Of a stretch of DNA of 64,000 bases, positions 47,147-56,766 are shown one piece after another (positions within the stretch are counted from its first letter, which is position 1; the number at the start of each line of letters is the position of its first letter). A model generated the notes under the pieces. That model did not search any database and had not been told where the DNA came from. It worked only from the letters and a program-made list of their open reading frames with translations. The stretch spans positions 2,749,501-2,813,500 of the forward strand of contig CP128433.1 of NCBI GenBank assembly GCA_032615215.1, in the 5' to 3' direction. A program made the translations under genes and the position numbers. The DNA comes from Microbulbifer sp. MKSA007. GTDB lineage: Bacteria; Pseudomonadota; Gammaproteobacteria; Pseudomonadales; Cellvibrionaceae.

Positions 47147-48817
47147 TTAAGGCGATTCTTCTTTTCCGCCCCCGCTAATCTCCTCTGCAGATCTCATCAC
47201 AACTTGCCCTGATTCAGCATTTCCACTCCAGGCACTTTCCTCAGCTACCCCTTCCAAAACAATTTCCTTTTCAAGGATAACTGGGTGTAAATTCAAGTCA
47301 TGCCGTGCAACTTTAACCATTGAGATACAAAGCAAGAGGGCAATTAGCAGCAAAGGGACACCGGCGATAATGCTTGCCGCCTGCAATGCTTCCAGCCCGC
47401 CAATAAGCAACAAAGCAATAGGCATTACTGCCAGCGCGAAGGCCCAGAAAATTCGATTCCACCGAAGCGGCTCGCCATGGACCTCTTTCTGCACAACGGC
47501 GGCAAGAATATGAGATATGGAGTCAAAAGTAATGACCGTGAAAACCAGTGCGATCAGCGTATACAGCAACACAACTAACTGGCTCGCCGGCAACATATCC
47601 AAAACGGCAAAGATCACGGTATTGGCCCCCTGCTGATTCAGTATTTGCACCAAGTCCAGCTCGCCCGAAAAATGCAAGTAAACGCCGTAGTTGCCTAGCA
47701 CCATAAAAAACAAGAAGCAGCCAAAAGTTCCAAAAAATAGTGATCCAAGAATCATCGCCTTGATAGTCCGCCCTCCGGAGATACGCGCAATAAATAAGCC
47801 AATACTCGGAGCAAAAACCAACCACCAAGCCCAATAGAAGACAGTCCAGTCCTGGGGGAAGCGAGTACTGGGGAACTGTTTAAAATGAGAGAAGGACTCA
47901 GTCCAAGTGGCCATTTGCAAGAAGTTATGCAGCGCTCTACCCAGGGAATCCAATCCACTATTGAGCATAAATAGTGTTGGTCCCGCGATAAACACGAAGA
48001 GCAGCAAAACGAGTGAGAGAAAAATTGTAAAGTTTGATAGGACACTAAGGCCCCGCTTTACGCCGGCAAGAGCACAGTAACCAAACAATAGCGCACAAAA
48101 TATCAGTGCCCCAACCTGAAATCCCACCCCAGTAGGAACCCCAAATAGCTTATGTAATCCCAAAGTAATCAACGGCGCCGCAATACCAAGCCGTGTAGCC
48201 GCGCCCCCTAACATGCCAAATACCAGGGAAGTATCGATAAGCTTACCAACGGGCCCGCCCACTCTACGATCACCCAATACTGGCGCGAGCGCTTGGCTCA
48301 ACTTGAGAACCTTGCGTTTGCGCACATAGTAGTAATAGGCAATTGGCAGTGCGGGGATCAGATAGATAGACCAAGCCAGCGGTCCCCAGTGAAAGATACC
48401 GTAGGAGACTGCCCAGCGTGCGGCTTCCGCTGAGCTCGCTTTAACCTGAAACGGTGGCTGCTGGTAGTAATAGATCCATTCAACCATCGACCAGTATAAA
48501 ATCGACGCGCCAATACCGGAAGAAAACAACATGGCAGCCCAGGATAGAGTTGAGAATTCGGGGCCCTCTTTCCCCCCTCCCAACTTTATCCTGCCGATAT
48601 CACTGAAGGCGATATACAGCACAAATAACATCGCACCTAGGCCAAGCAGGAGATAAAAGACCCCCAACTTCTCTGTTACCAGATTTTTAGCTGCCAATAA
48701 CCATAAAGAACCCGCCTCGGGAAAGAGGATCAAGGGCACTGTCGCCACTAGTAGCAATGCAAAAGAGCCCCAAAAGGTGGGCTTGTCTATGAGATCCTTT
48801 GTTCCCTTATTCAACAA
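47147..48817 (-). CDS. BCCT-family betaine/choline/ectoine carrier, copy 1
   Basis: 556 residues. TTG start at 48817 (or 48814) with AAGGA upstream. 12 membrane segments; signature FYWAWWLVFAPSIGLFIARISGGRTIK with residues split here as WAWWLVFAPS and ARISGGRTIK. IDKPTFWGSFALLL starts the fold. Closely related to the gene at 50044. It takes up glycine betaine or similar solute with sodium. Confidence 0.92.
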   Translation of the reverse strand: MLNKGTKDLIDKPTFWGSFALLLVATVPLILFPEAGSLWLLAAKNLVTEKLGVFYLLLGLGAMLFVLYIAFSDIGRIKLGGGKEGPEFSTLSWAAMLFSSGIGASILYWSMVEWIYYYQQPPFQVKASSAEAARWAVSYGIFHWGPLAWSIYLIPALPIAYYYYVRKRKVLKLSQALAPVLGDRRVGGPVGKLIDTSLVFGMLGGAATRLGIAAPLITLGLHKLFGVPTGVGFQVGALIFCALLFGYCALAGVKRGLSVLSNFTIFLSLVLLLFVFIAGPTLFMLNSGLDSLGRALHNFLQMATWTESFSHFKQFPSTRFPQDWTVFYWAWWLVFAPSIGLFIARISGGRTIKAMILGSLFFGTFGCFLFFMVLGNYGVYLHFSGELDLVQILNQQGANTVIFAVLDMLPASQLVVLLYTLIALVFTVITFDSISHILAAVVQKEVHGEPLRWNRIFWAFALAVMPIALLLIGGLEALQAASIIAGVPLLLIALLLCISMVKVARHDLNLHPVILEKEIVLEGVAEESAWSGNAESGQVVMRSAEEISGGGKEESP

Positions 48818-49101
48818 GGGTTCCTTCTGAAAAGATGTTCTTACAAAACGGGAAGGAGTTGGGAGCTAAATCAATTACAGTCTGGCTATTTTTTGACCAG
48901 CCGGAACAAAGTTGCTGAAACTAAAGACGCCAATCTTTAAGGCGAGCACTGCACTGCCATTTACCAACCGCTAGCATGACGTGATTAGCATCCTTTTGAG
49001 TGCTGATTTAACAGGCCAAATGCAATTCAAGAGTGAACAGGATGTGCATACTCAAATACTATTTGAAACGGGGCTTTCCCAAAGGAATACCGAGAAGCGA
49101 T

Positions 49102-50013
49102 ATGTATAAGAAGGCTATCGCCGCCATTGCGGGCCTGGTGCTATTTGCATGCACCAAGGACCAAGATAGGAATATCAATGTTAATGATTTTGAACCTGAA
49201 GCAAAGGTAGGGATTTACGACATTTCCCAAGAAGACTGTGAGCTGATGAAGCTCCGGCAGGTTCTTCGGAACAGCTCCCCTATTGGCTGTGAAAGGCTGA
49301 AAAGAGTCGTCTTCAACTATGCGCCTCTCTTGGATACCCCTGCTCAGGATAATGTTGGCATCGAAGCTGTTCTATACCGCAGAGGCGCTGTTGTTGTACT
49401 TGATATCGTTGCCGAGAGCGTCTTGTCTTTATTTGGTGAGGTCTATCGATCTCGCTTTCCAATACAGTCAGCCATTCCTGTCGAATATTTTACTCTGCAA
49501 CAGCGAATAGCAGATGATCGAAACAACACGCTGGCCTTTGATTCCCGGCCTATTACTGGCGGGAGCAGATGGTCTGAGCACGCTTATGGTGTCGCTATTG
49601 ATATTAACCCCCTACAAAACCCCTACCTGTATATTGATAAACACACCCGGGCCAAAGTAATTCCCAAGGATGCAACAGAGGGGTATTTAAACCGGGCAAA
49701 GTTTCGCCCGGGAAAGCCAACGCGTATGGGGATGTCTGAAGATGTAACCACAATCTTTGCCAGGCATGGCTTCGCTGTCTGGGGTGGAGACTGGAATGTC
49801 CCGATTGATTATATGCACTTCCAGGTTGGCTCCCGTCAGTTCATTAATCGCCTTGTAACTTTGCCAAAGGAGAGTGCAAAACAACTATTTAACCGATATA
49901 CCCAGCAATTGAATTGCTGTTTTGAGGAGAGCAACTCGATAAAAAACGCTACTCTCCTCAGAAAATATTGTGTCGATAAAGTGGTATCAGAATTTGATGG
50001 AGAGCAGGAGTGA
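49102..50013 (+). CDS. M15-family peptidase lipoprotein
   Basis: 303 residues from ATG 49102. Lipobox LFAC at about residue 16-19. SRWSEHAYGVAIDINPL gives the zinc histidine and aspartate, and WGGDWNVPIDYMHFQVG the second histidine. M15_4-type D-alanyl-D-alanine-like peptidase on the cell envelope. It sits between two BCCT genes of opposite strand. Distinct from the Rhs M15 tail. Substrate unknown. Confidence 0.82.
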   Translation: MYKKAIAAIAGLVLFACTKDQDRNINVNDFEPEAKVGIYDISQEDCELMKLRQVLRNSSPIGCERLKRVVFNYAPLLDTPAQDNVGIEAVLYRRGAVVVLDIVAESVLSLFGEVYRSRFPIQSAIPVEYFTLQQRIADDRNNTLAFDSRPITGGSRWSEHAYGVAIDINPLQNPYLYIDKHTRAKVIPKDATEGYLNRAKFRPGKPTRMGMSEDVTTIFARHGFAVWGGDWNVPIDYMHFQVGSRQFINRLVTLPKESAKQLFNRYTQQLNCCFEESNSIKNATLLRKYCVDKVVSEFDGEQE

Positions 50014-50043
50014 AGGCTTCGGCCTCCTCCTGCTGCCCAACTA

Positions 50044-51738
50044 TTAAAGTCGAGAAGGATGGCTTCCAGGATCGCCCTCTATATGGGGTTTGTCATCGTG
50101 GGATACGCCGTGCTCTGCCTGGGCTGGAACCTCCCAATTCCCCTCTTCTGTCCACGGATCATCCTCTGGAAACTCTTCAATATAGATTTCCTTCTCTTCG
50201 TAGCTCGGCTGGTAGCGCAGGTCAAAATGAGCGGCTTTCACAATCGATATGCACAGCAGCAAAGCAACAACTAAAAGCGGCACACCACCGATCACGCTGG
50301 CAGTTTGCAGTGTATCCAGGCCGCCCAAAAACAGCAGCGTTATCGGCATCAGTGAAAGCGCAAATGCCCAAAACAGGCGGTTCCATCTAGCCGGCTCTTC
50401 ATCGACCTCTTTCTGCACAACAGCAGCAAGAATGTATGAGATGGAATCGAATGTAGTTGCAGTAAAGATGAGGGCGAGCACCGTATATACAAGAATCACC
50501 AGTTTACTGCCGGGAAGTGTCTTGAGTGTGGCAAAAATTGCGGCAGTTGCGCCCTGCTCATTTAGCATCCCAACCACATCCAGCTCACCGGAAAACTGTA
50601 AGTAGACGCCGTAATTCCCCAGCACCATAAAGAACAGGAAACAGCCTAAGGTGCCATAAAAAATGGAGCCAACCACCATGGTCTTAATGGTTCTCCCCCG
50701 CGAGATACGCGCAATAAACAAGCCGACACTGGGAGCGAAAACCAACCACCACGCCCAATAGAAGATGGTCCAGTCTTGGGGAAAATGGGTATCCGGGAAC
50801 TGCTCAAACTCTGCAAATGGCTCAGTCCAGGCAGCCATATGGAAGATGTTATCCAAGACACGACCCAGGGCATCCAAGCCGGTGTTCAACATAAATAAGG
50901 TGGGGCCAACCAGGAAAACAAACAGAAGCAGTACAATAGACAGCCACATATTCAGGTTGGAAAGTGCGCGGATACCTTTCTTAAGCCCAACAAAAGCGCT
51001 ATAGCCGAAGATTGCCGTGCATATCATCAGCACTACAACCTGGGTTCCCAGCCCGGTGGGCACGCCCAAGAGTTCATGAGCCCCCTGAGTGATCAGCGGC
51101 GCAGCAATTCCCAAGGTCGTAGCACCGCCGCCCAACATACCAAAGATAAACAGCACGTCGATCAGCTTGCCGAGTCCGCCCTGGGCGCGCTGCTCCCCCA
51201 AAACGGGCATCAGCGCCTCACTAATTTTCAGCACGCTATGGTTTCGAACGTAGTAGAAGTAAGCGATCGGCAAAGCGGGAATCAGGTAGATCGACCATGC
51301 CAGCGGACCCCAGTGGAAAATACCGTAGGCAACAGCCCAGCGTGCAGCCTCGGGAGTGCCTCCTTCAACCTGGAAAGGTGGGGTTTGGTAATAGTAGATC
51401 CACTCAACCATAGACCAGTAGAGAATCGAAGCACCGATACCCGCACAAAAAAGCATTGACGCCCAGGATATCGTGGAGAACTCTGGGTCCTCTTCAGGCG
51501 TCCCCAGCTTGATCTGGCCGATATCGCTAAACACGATATAGACCATAAAGAGGATTGCCCCGACACCCAGTGCCAGATAGAAAACCCCTAGCTTGTCAGT
51601 AACAAAACCTTTAGCGGCTAAAACCCAGGCGGCACCCACTTCCGGGAATAGTACCAAAGGGATTGTCACTGCCAGAAGCAGCGCCAGTGAACCAAAAAAA
51701 GTGGGTTTATCGATGATTTCTCTGAAATGACTAGACAA
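50044..51738 (-). CDS. BCCT-family betaine/choline/ectoine carrier, copy 2
   Basis: 564 residues from TTG 51738, with GGGAGG six bases upstream; the frame is open to 51855 but that extension has no counterpart in copy 1. Signature WAWWLVFAPS and ARISRGRTIK. Very similar to copy 1 along its whole length, so a duplication; the C-terminal tail differs. Sodium-coupled compatible-solute uptake. Confidence 0.92.
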   Translation of the reverse strand: MSSHFREIIDKPTFFGSLALLLAVTIPLVLFPEVGAAWVLAAKGFVTDKLGVFYLALGVGAILFMVYIVFSDIGQIKLGTPEEDPEFSTISWASMLFCAGIGASILYWSMVEWIYYYQTPPFQVEGGTPEAARWAVAYGIFHWGPLAWSIYLIPALPIAYFYYVRNHSVLKISEALMPVLGEQRAQGGLGKLIDVLFIFGMLGGGATTLGIAAPLITQGAHELLGVPTGLGTQVVVLMICTAIFGYSAFVGLKKGIRALSNLNMWLSIVLLLFVFLVGPTLFMLNTGLDALGRVLDNIFHMAAWTEPFAEFEQFPDTHFPQDWTIFYWAWWLVFAPSVGLFIARISRGRTIKTMVVGSIFYGTLGCFLFFMVLGNYGVYLQFSGELDVVGMLNEQGATAAIFATLKTLPGSKLVILVYTVLALIFTATTFDSISYILAAVVQKEVDEEPARWNRLFWAFALSLMPITLLFLGGLDTLQTASVIGGVPLLVVALLLCISIVKAAHFDLRYQPSYEEKEIYIEEFPEDDPWTEEGNWEVPAQAEHGVSHDDKPHIEGDPGSHPSRL

Positions 51739-52002
51739 CACTTGCCTCCCAAATGCCTTGCAAACCGCGGCAAATAAAAGCAAGGGGGACTTTATATAAG
51801 GAACTTTATTATGCGGTGTTAGTGAATAGAGCTTATATAAGGATAGGTAGGTCAACTACAGCTAAATTTGCTTTTACTTATGTCCAATAGTACCAGCTAG
51901 TCAACGTATTTCAATTTTACTGCTGTCACATCTGTTTAGGTGCGACAACCAATTGAACTGGGGCTATCAACTGACGACCGCCCCAGCCTGCCGGGTTCTG
52001 AA

Positions 52003-53061
52003 CTACTGCTTACCCAAAGATTTTTCCAGTTGAGCAAACTGTCCTTGCAGCATTGCCTTCTCCTGTAGAAGGATACGATTCTCGTCTGACAAGACCTCTA
52101 TCCGGTCTTTTGTAGCGCCCAGTTCCGCATCCAGTCTTTCCAAAGATACTTGCTGAAGCTGAATCTCTTTAGCTTGTCCTACACCGCTGCTCTGGAGGCG
52201 GGTAACCTCATCCTGTAATCGTGTAATTTCAGAAGATTGGGATTCAGCGCTTGCTGCCTGCTCTTCAGCCTGCCGCTTATAGTTTGCTGCTTCGGCTTGA
52301 GCGGCGCCTATATTTTCACGCAACTCCTGCTTTTCCCGATTGAGTTCAGTAATTAATGCCTGCCCCTGCTTATACAGAAGGCCCTGCTCAGAAAGCTTCT
52401 GTTCCGCCAGCCCGAGCTGCTCCGCCAGTGAAGCCACCTGCCCCTTAAGCTGCTCACTGGAAGATCGAAACTGATCTCGCTCGTGCTGCCGGTCTGTAGC
52501 TGTTCGTTGCTGGAAGTGCTCAAAGTGCTCGCGCACATCGCGATTCTCCTGCTTCATCTCTTCAATTGAGGCCTTCTGCTCCTCAACTCGAACCGAGGCC
52601 TGCTCCAATTGAAACTCACTTTTTTCCAGTTCTGACTGAGCTTCACCCAGGGTAACTTTGAGGCGGCGCTTCTCACTTTCAGAAGCTGAAAGCTTCTGCT
52701 CCAACTCGCGAATCAAAGCGGTTTGTTTGCTACTGGCCTCTTGAGCTTCGTTTAGTCTCTCTGTTATCTCCAGCTCTTTCGCTTCAAATTCCTGCTGAAC
52801 CTGCTCCACTCTCTGGTCCGCATCCCCCTGGATACGCTGATGAAGCCCTTTCAGCGCCTCCACCAAATCTTTGGGTAGGCCGCTGATATCAGTGCTACTG
52901 GAACTCTCACTTTTCCACCGCTTTAGAAGCGGCGCAATTGTACTTTTACTCCCAGTCCCCAGATGAGCGCGCACTCTATCAACTGTCGGCTCCTCGCCCC
53001 GGGCCTTAATCGCCTTTGCTGCTTCAAAAATGTCCAGATAGGTGACCCCTGTGCGCGCCAT
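52003..53061 (-). CDS. KfrA/TnpT-like coiled-coil DNA-binding protein
   Basis: 352 residues. N-terminal DNA-binding domain (VTYLDIFEAAKAIKARGE, DRVRAHLGTGSKSTIAPLLK) matches the KfrA_N type. The rest is a long coiled coil (about 70-350) rich in Glu/Gln/Lys. It is divergent from a tyrosine recombinase with inverted repeats between, as for TnpT, which helps TnpS resolve Tn4651 cointegrates. TnpT assignment is inferred from layout. Confidence 0.75.
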   Translation of the reverse strand: MARTGVTYLDIFEAAKAIKARGEEPTVDRVRAHLGTGSKSTIAPLLKRWKSESSSSTDISGLPKDLVEALKGLHQRIQGDADQRVEQVQQEFEAKELEITERLNEAQEASSKQTALIRELEQKLSASESEKRRLKVTLGEAQSELEKSEFQLEQASVRVEEQKASIEEMKQENRDVREHFEHFQQRTATDRQHERDQFRSSSEQLKGQVASLAEQLGLAEQKLSEQGLLYKQGQALITELNREKQELRENIGAAQAEAANYKRQAEEQAASAESQSSEITRLQDEVTRLQSSGVGQAKEIQLQQVSLERLDAELGATKDRIEVLSDENRILLQEKAMLQGQFAQLEKSLGKQ

Positions 53062-53253
53062 TAACCTTCCCTCAGATTATTTTGTACCAAATTACGTATT
53101 ACGTAATAATACATAACATATAAAAATAAACCAATTCTTGAATTAACCTAACTAACCTTCGATAATGATTCTTATCGAAGGTTATAAGAGTAAGGAAGCC
53201 CCCATCTAACGTACCCTCAGTACAAATAGTGGTTTTCGGGTGACACAGAATTC
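53062..53253. other. Candidate rst-type resolution site between recombinase and coiled-coil gene
   Basis: 192 bases. A 32-bp inverted repeat at 53153-53184 has arms TAACCTTCGATAA and TTATCGAAGGTTA and a 6-bp spacer TGATTC, as expected for a tyrosine recombinase core. A second repeat ATTACGT-ATT-ACGTAAT lies at 53091-53107 close to the coiled-coil gene. This matches the known Tn4651 rst (crossover IR plus a TnpT-bound IR on the tnpT side). No promoter elements assigned. Confidence 0.6.
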
Positions 53254-54264
53254 ATGAGAAAACAGCCCCTGGCCTCAACCAAAATCCAACCTCAGTCCCA
53301 GCTCAGCAGTACATCTACCGGAGCTGGAGCACTTCTGACTGAGGATGACATTCAGAAGTACCTGAGAGCAGCGACTTCAGACAGCACTCGCAAAGCCTAT
53401 CGGTCTGCCATTCGCCAGTTCGAGAAATGGGGAGGTCGGCTCCCCACCGATAGCCATTCACTGGTTAGCTATCTATTGAGCCGGGCCGAACAATTGAACC
53501 CGCGCACCCTGGATTTGCACCTAACGGCCATAGGCCAGTGGCACCTTTATCAAGGCATTGCCAACCCAGTCGCTGAGCCGCTGGTGCAGAAAACCATGCG
53601 CGGTATTCGCCGCACCCACGGAAAGCCCAAGCAAAAAGCCAAGGCGCTGAGCCTCGAACACATTGCCACCCTCACCCGACAGTTACGCTCTCAGCCTGAT
53701 TCCAAGAAGAAGGCCCGTGACTTGGCATTGGTGCTGGTAGGTTTCTTCGGTGCCTTCCGGCGCAGTGAGTTGGTGGCGATCCAGGTAGAAGACCTGATAT
53801 GGGAGGAGGAAGGATTGATCATTCGCCTACCCAAATCAAAGACGGATCAAAGTGGTCAAGGAATGATGCGTGCCCTTCCCTACGGCACCCCTGAAATCTG
53901 CCCCGCACGAGCACTTAAGTCCTGGCTAGACGTTAGTGGCATTAGAACTGGACCAGTATTTCGATCGGTCAATCGCTGGGACACAGTGCAAAGTCGACAG
54001 CTAAACCCCACAGCTATCAACGATCTACTGAAAAATCTCGGGGAAGCCTGCGGTTTTGACTTTGTTGCCGAACTCAGCAGCCACAGCTTTCGCCGAGGCC
54101 TGTCTACTTCCGCTGCGCGAGAAAAAGTTGGCTTTGAGCTGATCAAGAAGCAAGGTGGGTGGAAGAGTGATGCCACTGTCTGGGAGTATATTGAGGAGGG
54201 GCAACAGTTTACCGACAACGCCTCAGCTATCTTGATGAAGAAGATGTCGGAACTGATCGATTAG
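53254..54264 (+). CDS. Tyrosine recombinase (TnpS-like)
   Basis: 336 residues. SAM-like N-terminal core (about 30-120), catalytic domain with arginine in GAFRRSELVAIQ (about 169-170), HSFRRG (His277, Arg280), GGW (301-303) and tyrosine about 312 in VWEYIEEG. All catalytic residues are present. Divergent from the KfrA/TnpT-like gene. Compatible with cointegrate resolution; no Tn3-type transposase gene or terminal repeats are seen here. Confidence 0.85.
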   Translation: MRKQPLASTKIQPQSQLSSTSTGAGALLTEDDIQKYLRAATSDSTRKAYRSAIRQFEKWGGRLPTDSHSLVSYLLSRAEQLNPRTLDLHLTAIGQWHLYQGIANPVAEPLVQKTMRGIRRTHGKPKQKAKALSLEHIATLTRQLRSQPDSKKKARDLALVLVGFFGAFRRSELVAIQVEDLIWEEEGLIIRLPKSKTDQSGQGMMRALPYGTPEICPARALKSWLDVSGIRTGPVFRSVNRWDTVQSRQLNPTAINDLLKNLGEACGFDFVAELSSHSFRRGLSTSAAREKVGFELIKKQGGWKSDATVWEYIEEGQQFTDNASAILMKKMSELID

Positions 54265-54355
54265 TAATGACTTATGCACTATTAGCAATAGGTTGATCCT
54301 ACCCATCAACGATGGACACTCTCTTAAGCGATAAACTACGCAGCAGAGGTGCTCT

Positions 54356-54655
54356 ATGACAAGATCAAATAAACCAACCAAAACCACTCGTAAACAATAC
54401 TCAGAGGAGTATAGGAAGGATGCCCTAGCACTGGCGCTCAAGGTCGGGGTAAGCGTTGCCGCTAAACAGCTTGGATTGCATCCTTCCCAGATTTACGGAT
54501 GGCGAAGTAAGTCTAAGTTACATCAGAGCCGAGGGGATGCGGAGAGAGAGCTGGCCACAGAAAATGCTCGACTTAAGCGGCAGCTGGCTGAGCAGGCAGA
54601 GGAGCTGGCGATCTTAAAAAAGGCCGCAGCGTACTTTGCAAAGAGCCTGAAATGA
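54356..54655 (+). CDS. IS3-family transposase OrfA
   Basis: 99 residues. Helix-turn-helix (VSVAAKQLGLHPSQIYGWR) and a leucine-zipper-like coil (ENARLKRQLAEQAEELAIL). An A6G slippery run in ATC TTA AAA AAG at about 54616-54622 may allow programmed frameshifting to OrfB. Confidence 0.9.
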   Translation: MTRSNKPTKTTRKQYSEEYRKDALALALKVGVSVAAKQLGLHPSQIYGWRSKSKLHQSRGDAERELATENARLKRQLAEQAEELAILKKAAAYFAKSLK

Positions 54656-55518
54656 GGTACGCCTTCATGCAAAAGCACAGGCATGAATTCAGCATCAAAG
54701 CGATGGCCAAGGTATTGGGCGTATCTCGCAGTGGCTTTTATAACTGGGTTTCAAGATCGGCTGACCAATCCAAGCACCAGCAGTACCGAATGCAGCTCGA
54801 TAGCTTGGTACAGCAGCGCTTTATAGCCAGCAAAGAACGTAGCGGCGCCCCTCGTCTGACGAAGGAGTTGGCCAGTGAGGGGAGTAAATATAATCAGAAA
54901 ACAATTGCTGCCAGCATGCGTCGACAGGGCCTACGGGCTAAAGCAGGCAGGAGGTATAAAGCCACAACCTACTCAAAACATGGTCTGCCAGTAGCTCCAA
55001 ATTTGCTTGAGCAGAACTTTAATGCTGAAGCGCCGAATCAGAAATGGGCTGGGGATATTACCTACCTACGAACGGAAGAAGGTTGGTTATATCTGGCTGT
55101 AGTGATAGACCTATATAGTCGGCTGATTATTGGTTGGGCGATGTCAGAAACGATGACGGCTACATTGGTCTGTGACGCCCTTCAAATGGCTTTATGGCGA
55201 CGTAAGAAACCTACGAATGTTATCGTGCATACTGACAGGGGAAGCCAGTATTGTTCTAAAGATTATCAATCTTTAATTACAGCGTATGATCTGCGGTGCA
55301 GCATGAGCGCCAAAGGTAATTGCTATGATAATGCTTGTGCAGAAACGTTCTTCCACTCACTTAAGGTAGAAGCAATCCATGGTAACCGCTTTCCTACAAG
55401 GTGCCTCATGCGAGAAACCGTATTTGAGTATATAGAGATAGACTACAATCGAAATCGCTTACACAGCGCCAATGGCTATCTCAGCCCTGAGGCGTTTGAG
55501 GAACAACTAGTCGCTTAG
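54652..55518 (+). CDS. IS3-family transposase OrfB (DDE integrase core)
   Basis: 288 residues, ATGA overlap with OrfA. rve core: WAGDITYLRTEEGWLYLAVV, HTDRGSQYCSK and NCYDNACAETFFHSLK carry the DDE residues. Intact. Confidence 0.92.
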   Translation: MRYAFMQKHRHEFSIKAMAKVLGVSRSGFYNWVSRSADQSKHQQYRMQLDSLVQQRFIASKERSGAPRLTKELASEGSKYNQKTIAASMRRQGLRAKAGRRYKATTYSKHGLPVAPNLLEQNFNAEAPNQKWAGDITYLRTEEGWLYLAVVIDLYSRLIIGWAMSETMTATLVCDALQMALWRRKKPTNVIVHTDRGSQYCSKDYQSLITAYDLRCSMSAKGNCYDNACAETFFHSLKVEAIHGNRFPTRCLMRETVFEYIEIDYNRNRLHSANGYLSPEAFEEQLVA

Positions 55519-55564
55519 TGGTGTGTTCGTTGTTGATGGGTAGGATCAGGTCTTTACCCTAAAA

Positions 55565-56766
55565 TGTAGTAGTTCAGACTTGATCTGACAGTTACCGGTT
55601 TTTCAGGAGGTGCTCTGTCAGGTCAAATTCAGCTTACGAGCTTTTCCTTCCAAATACTTTTTCCATCTTCAAGAGTTGCCATCGGAGTTCGACCGCAACA
55701 CTTCTTACCCTGGTGGGTTCTCTCATTATTGTAATATGTGAGCCATTCGTCTAGATCCTTTTGCAAGTCCTCTATTGATCCATAGATCTTGCGGCGTAAT
55801 GAAGGTTGATAGAACTCTTGTAAAATAGTTTTATGAAAGCGCTCACAGATCCCATTTGTTTGCGGATGCCTGGCTTTTGTCTTCGTGTGTTCTATTTCGT
55901 TCACACTCAGATATAGCTGGTAGTCGTGCTGCTCCAACTTGCCACAATATTCAGTACCACGATCAGTTAGGATACGCAGCACTGGCAGATCATGCATGGC
56001 ATAAAATGGCAGTACACGATCATTCAGAAGGTCTGCCGCAGTGATTGGCGTTTTGGTGGTATACAGCTTGCAATGAGCCACCTTTGCATAGGTATCGACA
56101 TAGGTTTGTTGGTAAACACGTCCGACGCCCTTAAAGGTTCCTACATAGAAGGTATCCTGCGAGCCCAGATAACCTGGGTGTTGAGTATCAATTTCACCAC
56201 AGGCTTCATCATCATGACGTTTTCTCTCTAAAGCTTGAACCTGTGACTCTGTAAGGATCAGTCCCTCCTCAGCCACCTTGGCCTCAAGTGCCTTTAATCG
56301 CAATTTGAAGTTAGCAAGGTCGTGCCGTAACCAGATACTCCGAACACCACTAGGGGACACAAATACACCGCGTTTGCGCAGCTCATTGGAAACTCGAACC
56401 TGCCCGTGGGCAGGCTCTTGGACGGCATAAGTTAACACTGCCTCTTCAATGGCTGTGTCAACACGGTTCTTGTGGTTGGGCACGCGCCGGTTCTTCTCAA
56501 GAAGGGCGTCCACGCCGCCACTTGAAACGGCTTCCTTATAGCGATAGAAAGTGTCTCTCGACACACCCAGCATCTTGCAAGCTTTGGAGATATTGCCGAG
56601 TTCTTCTGCCAGATTTAGCAATCCGGTCTTGTGTTTGATGATGCGATCATTAGTATGGATCATGGGGTTTATCCTTGGTTTTGCTTTTAGGTTTAGGCAC
56701 CTTCATCAAAACCGGTAAACCCCTCTTTTTCAAGGGAATGTGTCAGATTTGGTCTGAACTAATACA
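55565..56766 (-). mobile_element. Complete IS481-family insertion sequence
   Basis: 1202 bp. Inverted ends beginning TGTAGTAGTTCAGAC and TGTATTAGTTCAGAC and sharing ATCTGACA further in. Flanked by CCTAAAA at 55558-55564 and 56767-56773, a 7-bp duplication. Only 16 bases after the IS3 element. Confidence 0.92.
55629..56663 (-). CDS. IS481-family transposase
   Basis: 344 residues, intact. N-terminal HTH (GNISKACKMLGVSRDTFYRY), rve/DDE domain (QQTYVDTYAKVAHCKLYTTK, LTDRGTEYCG, ICERFHKTILQEFY) and C-terminal NERTHQGKKCCGRTP. Complete. Confidence 0.92.
   Translation of the reverse strand: MIHTNDRIIKHKTGLLNLAEELGNISKACKMLGVSRDTFYRYKEAVSSGGVDALLEKNRRVPNHKNRVDTAIEEAVLTYAVQEPAHGQVRVSNELRKRGVFVSPSGVRSIWLRHDLANFKLRLKALEAKVAEEGLILTESQVQALERKRHDDEACGEIDTQHPGYLGSQDTFYVGTFKGVGRVYQQTYVDTYAKVAHCKLYTTKTPITAADLLNDRVLPFYAMHDLPVLRILTDRGTEYCGKLEQHDYQLYLSVNEIEHTKTKARHPQTNGICERFHKTILQEFYQPSLRRKIYGSIEDLQKDLDEWLTYYNNERTHQGKKCCGRTPMATLEDGKSIWKEKLVS

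Larger units (their letters stand above)
54294..55548 (+). mobile_element. Complete IS3-family insertion sequence
   Basis: 1255 bp. Ends TGATCCTACCCATCAAC at both sides (inverted). Target duplication GGT at 54291-54293 and 55549-55551, 3 bp as usual for IS3. Carries orfA and orfB. It lies 29 bases after the recombinase gene and interrupts a small frame. Confidence 0.93.

Noticed and set aside
51739..51855. N-terminal extension of BCCT copy 2
   Set aside because: Absent from copy 1, while TTG 51738 has GGGAGG at proper spacing.
53157..53180. Fur-box-like GATAATGATTCTTATC in the recombinase/coiled-coil gap
   Set aside because: The bases are the centre of a longer perfect inverted repeat, which fits a recombinase core better, and no iron gene adjoins it.
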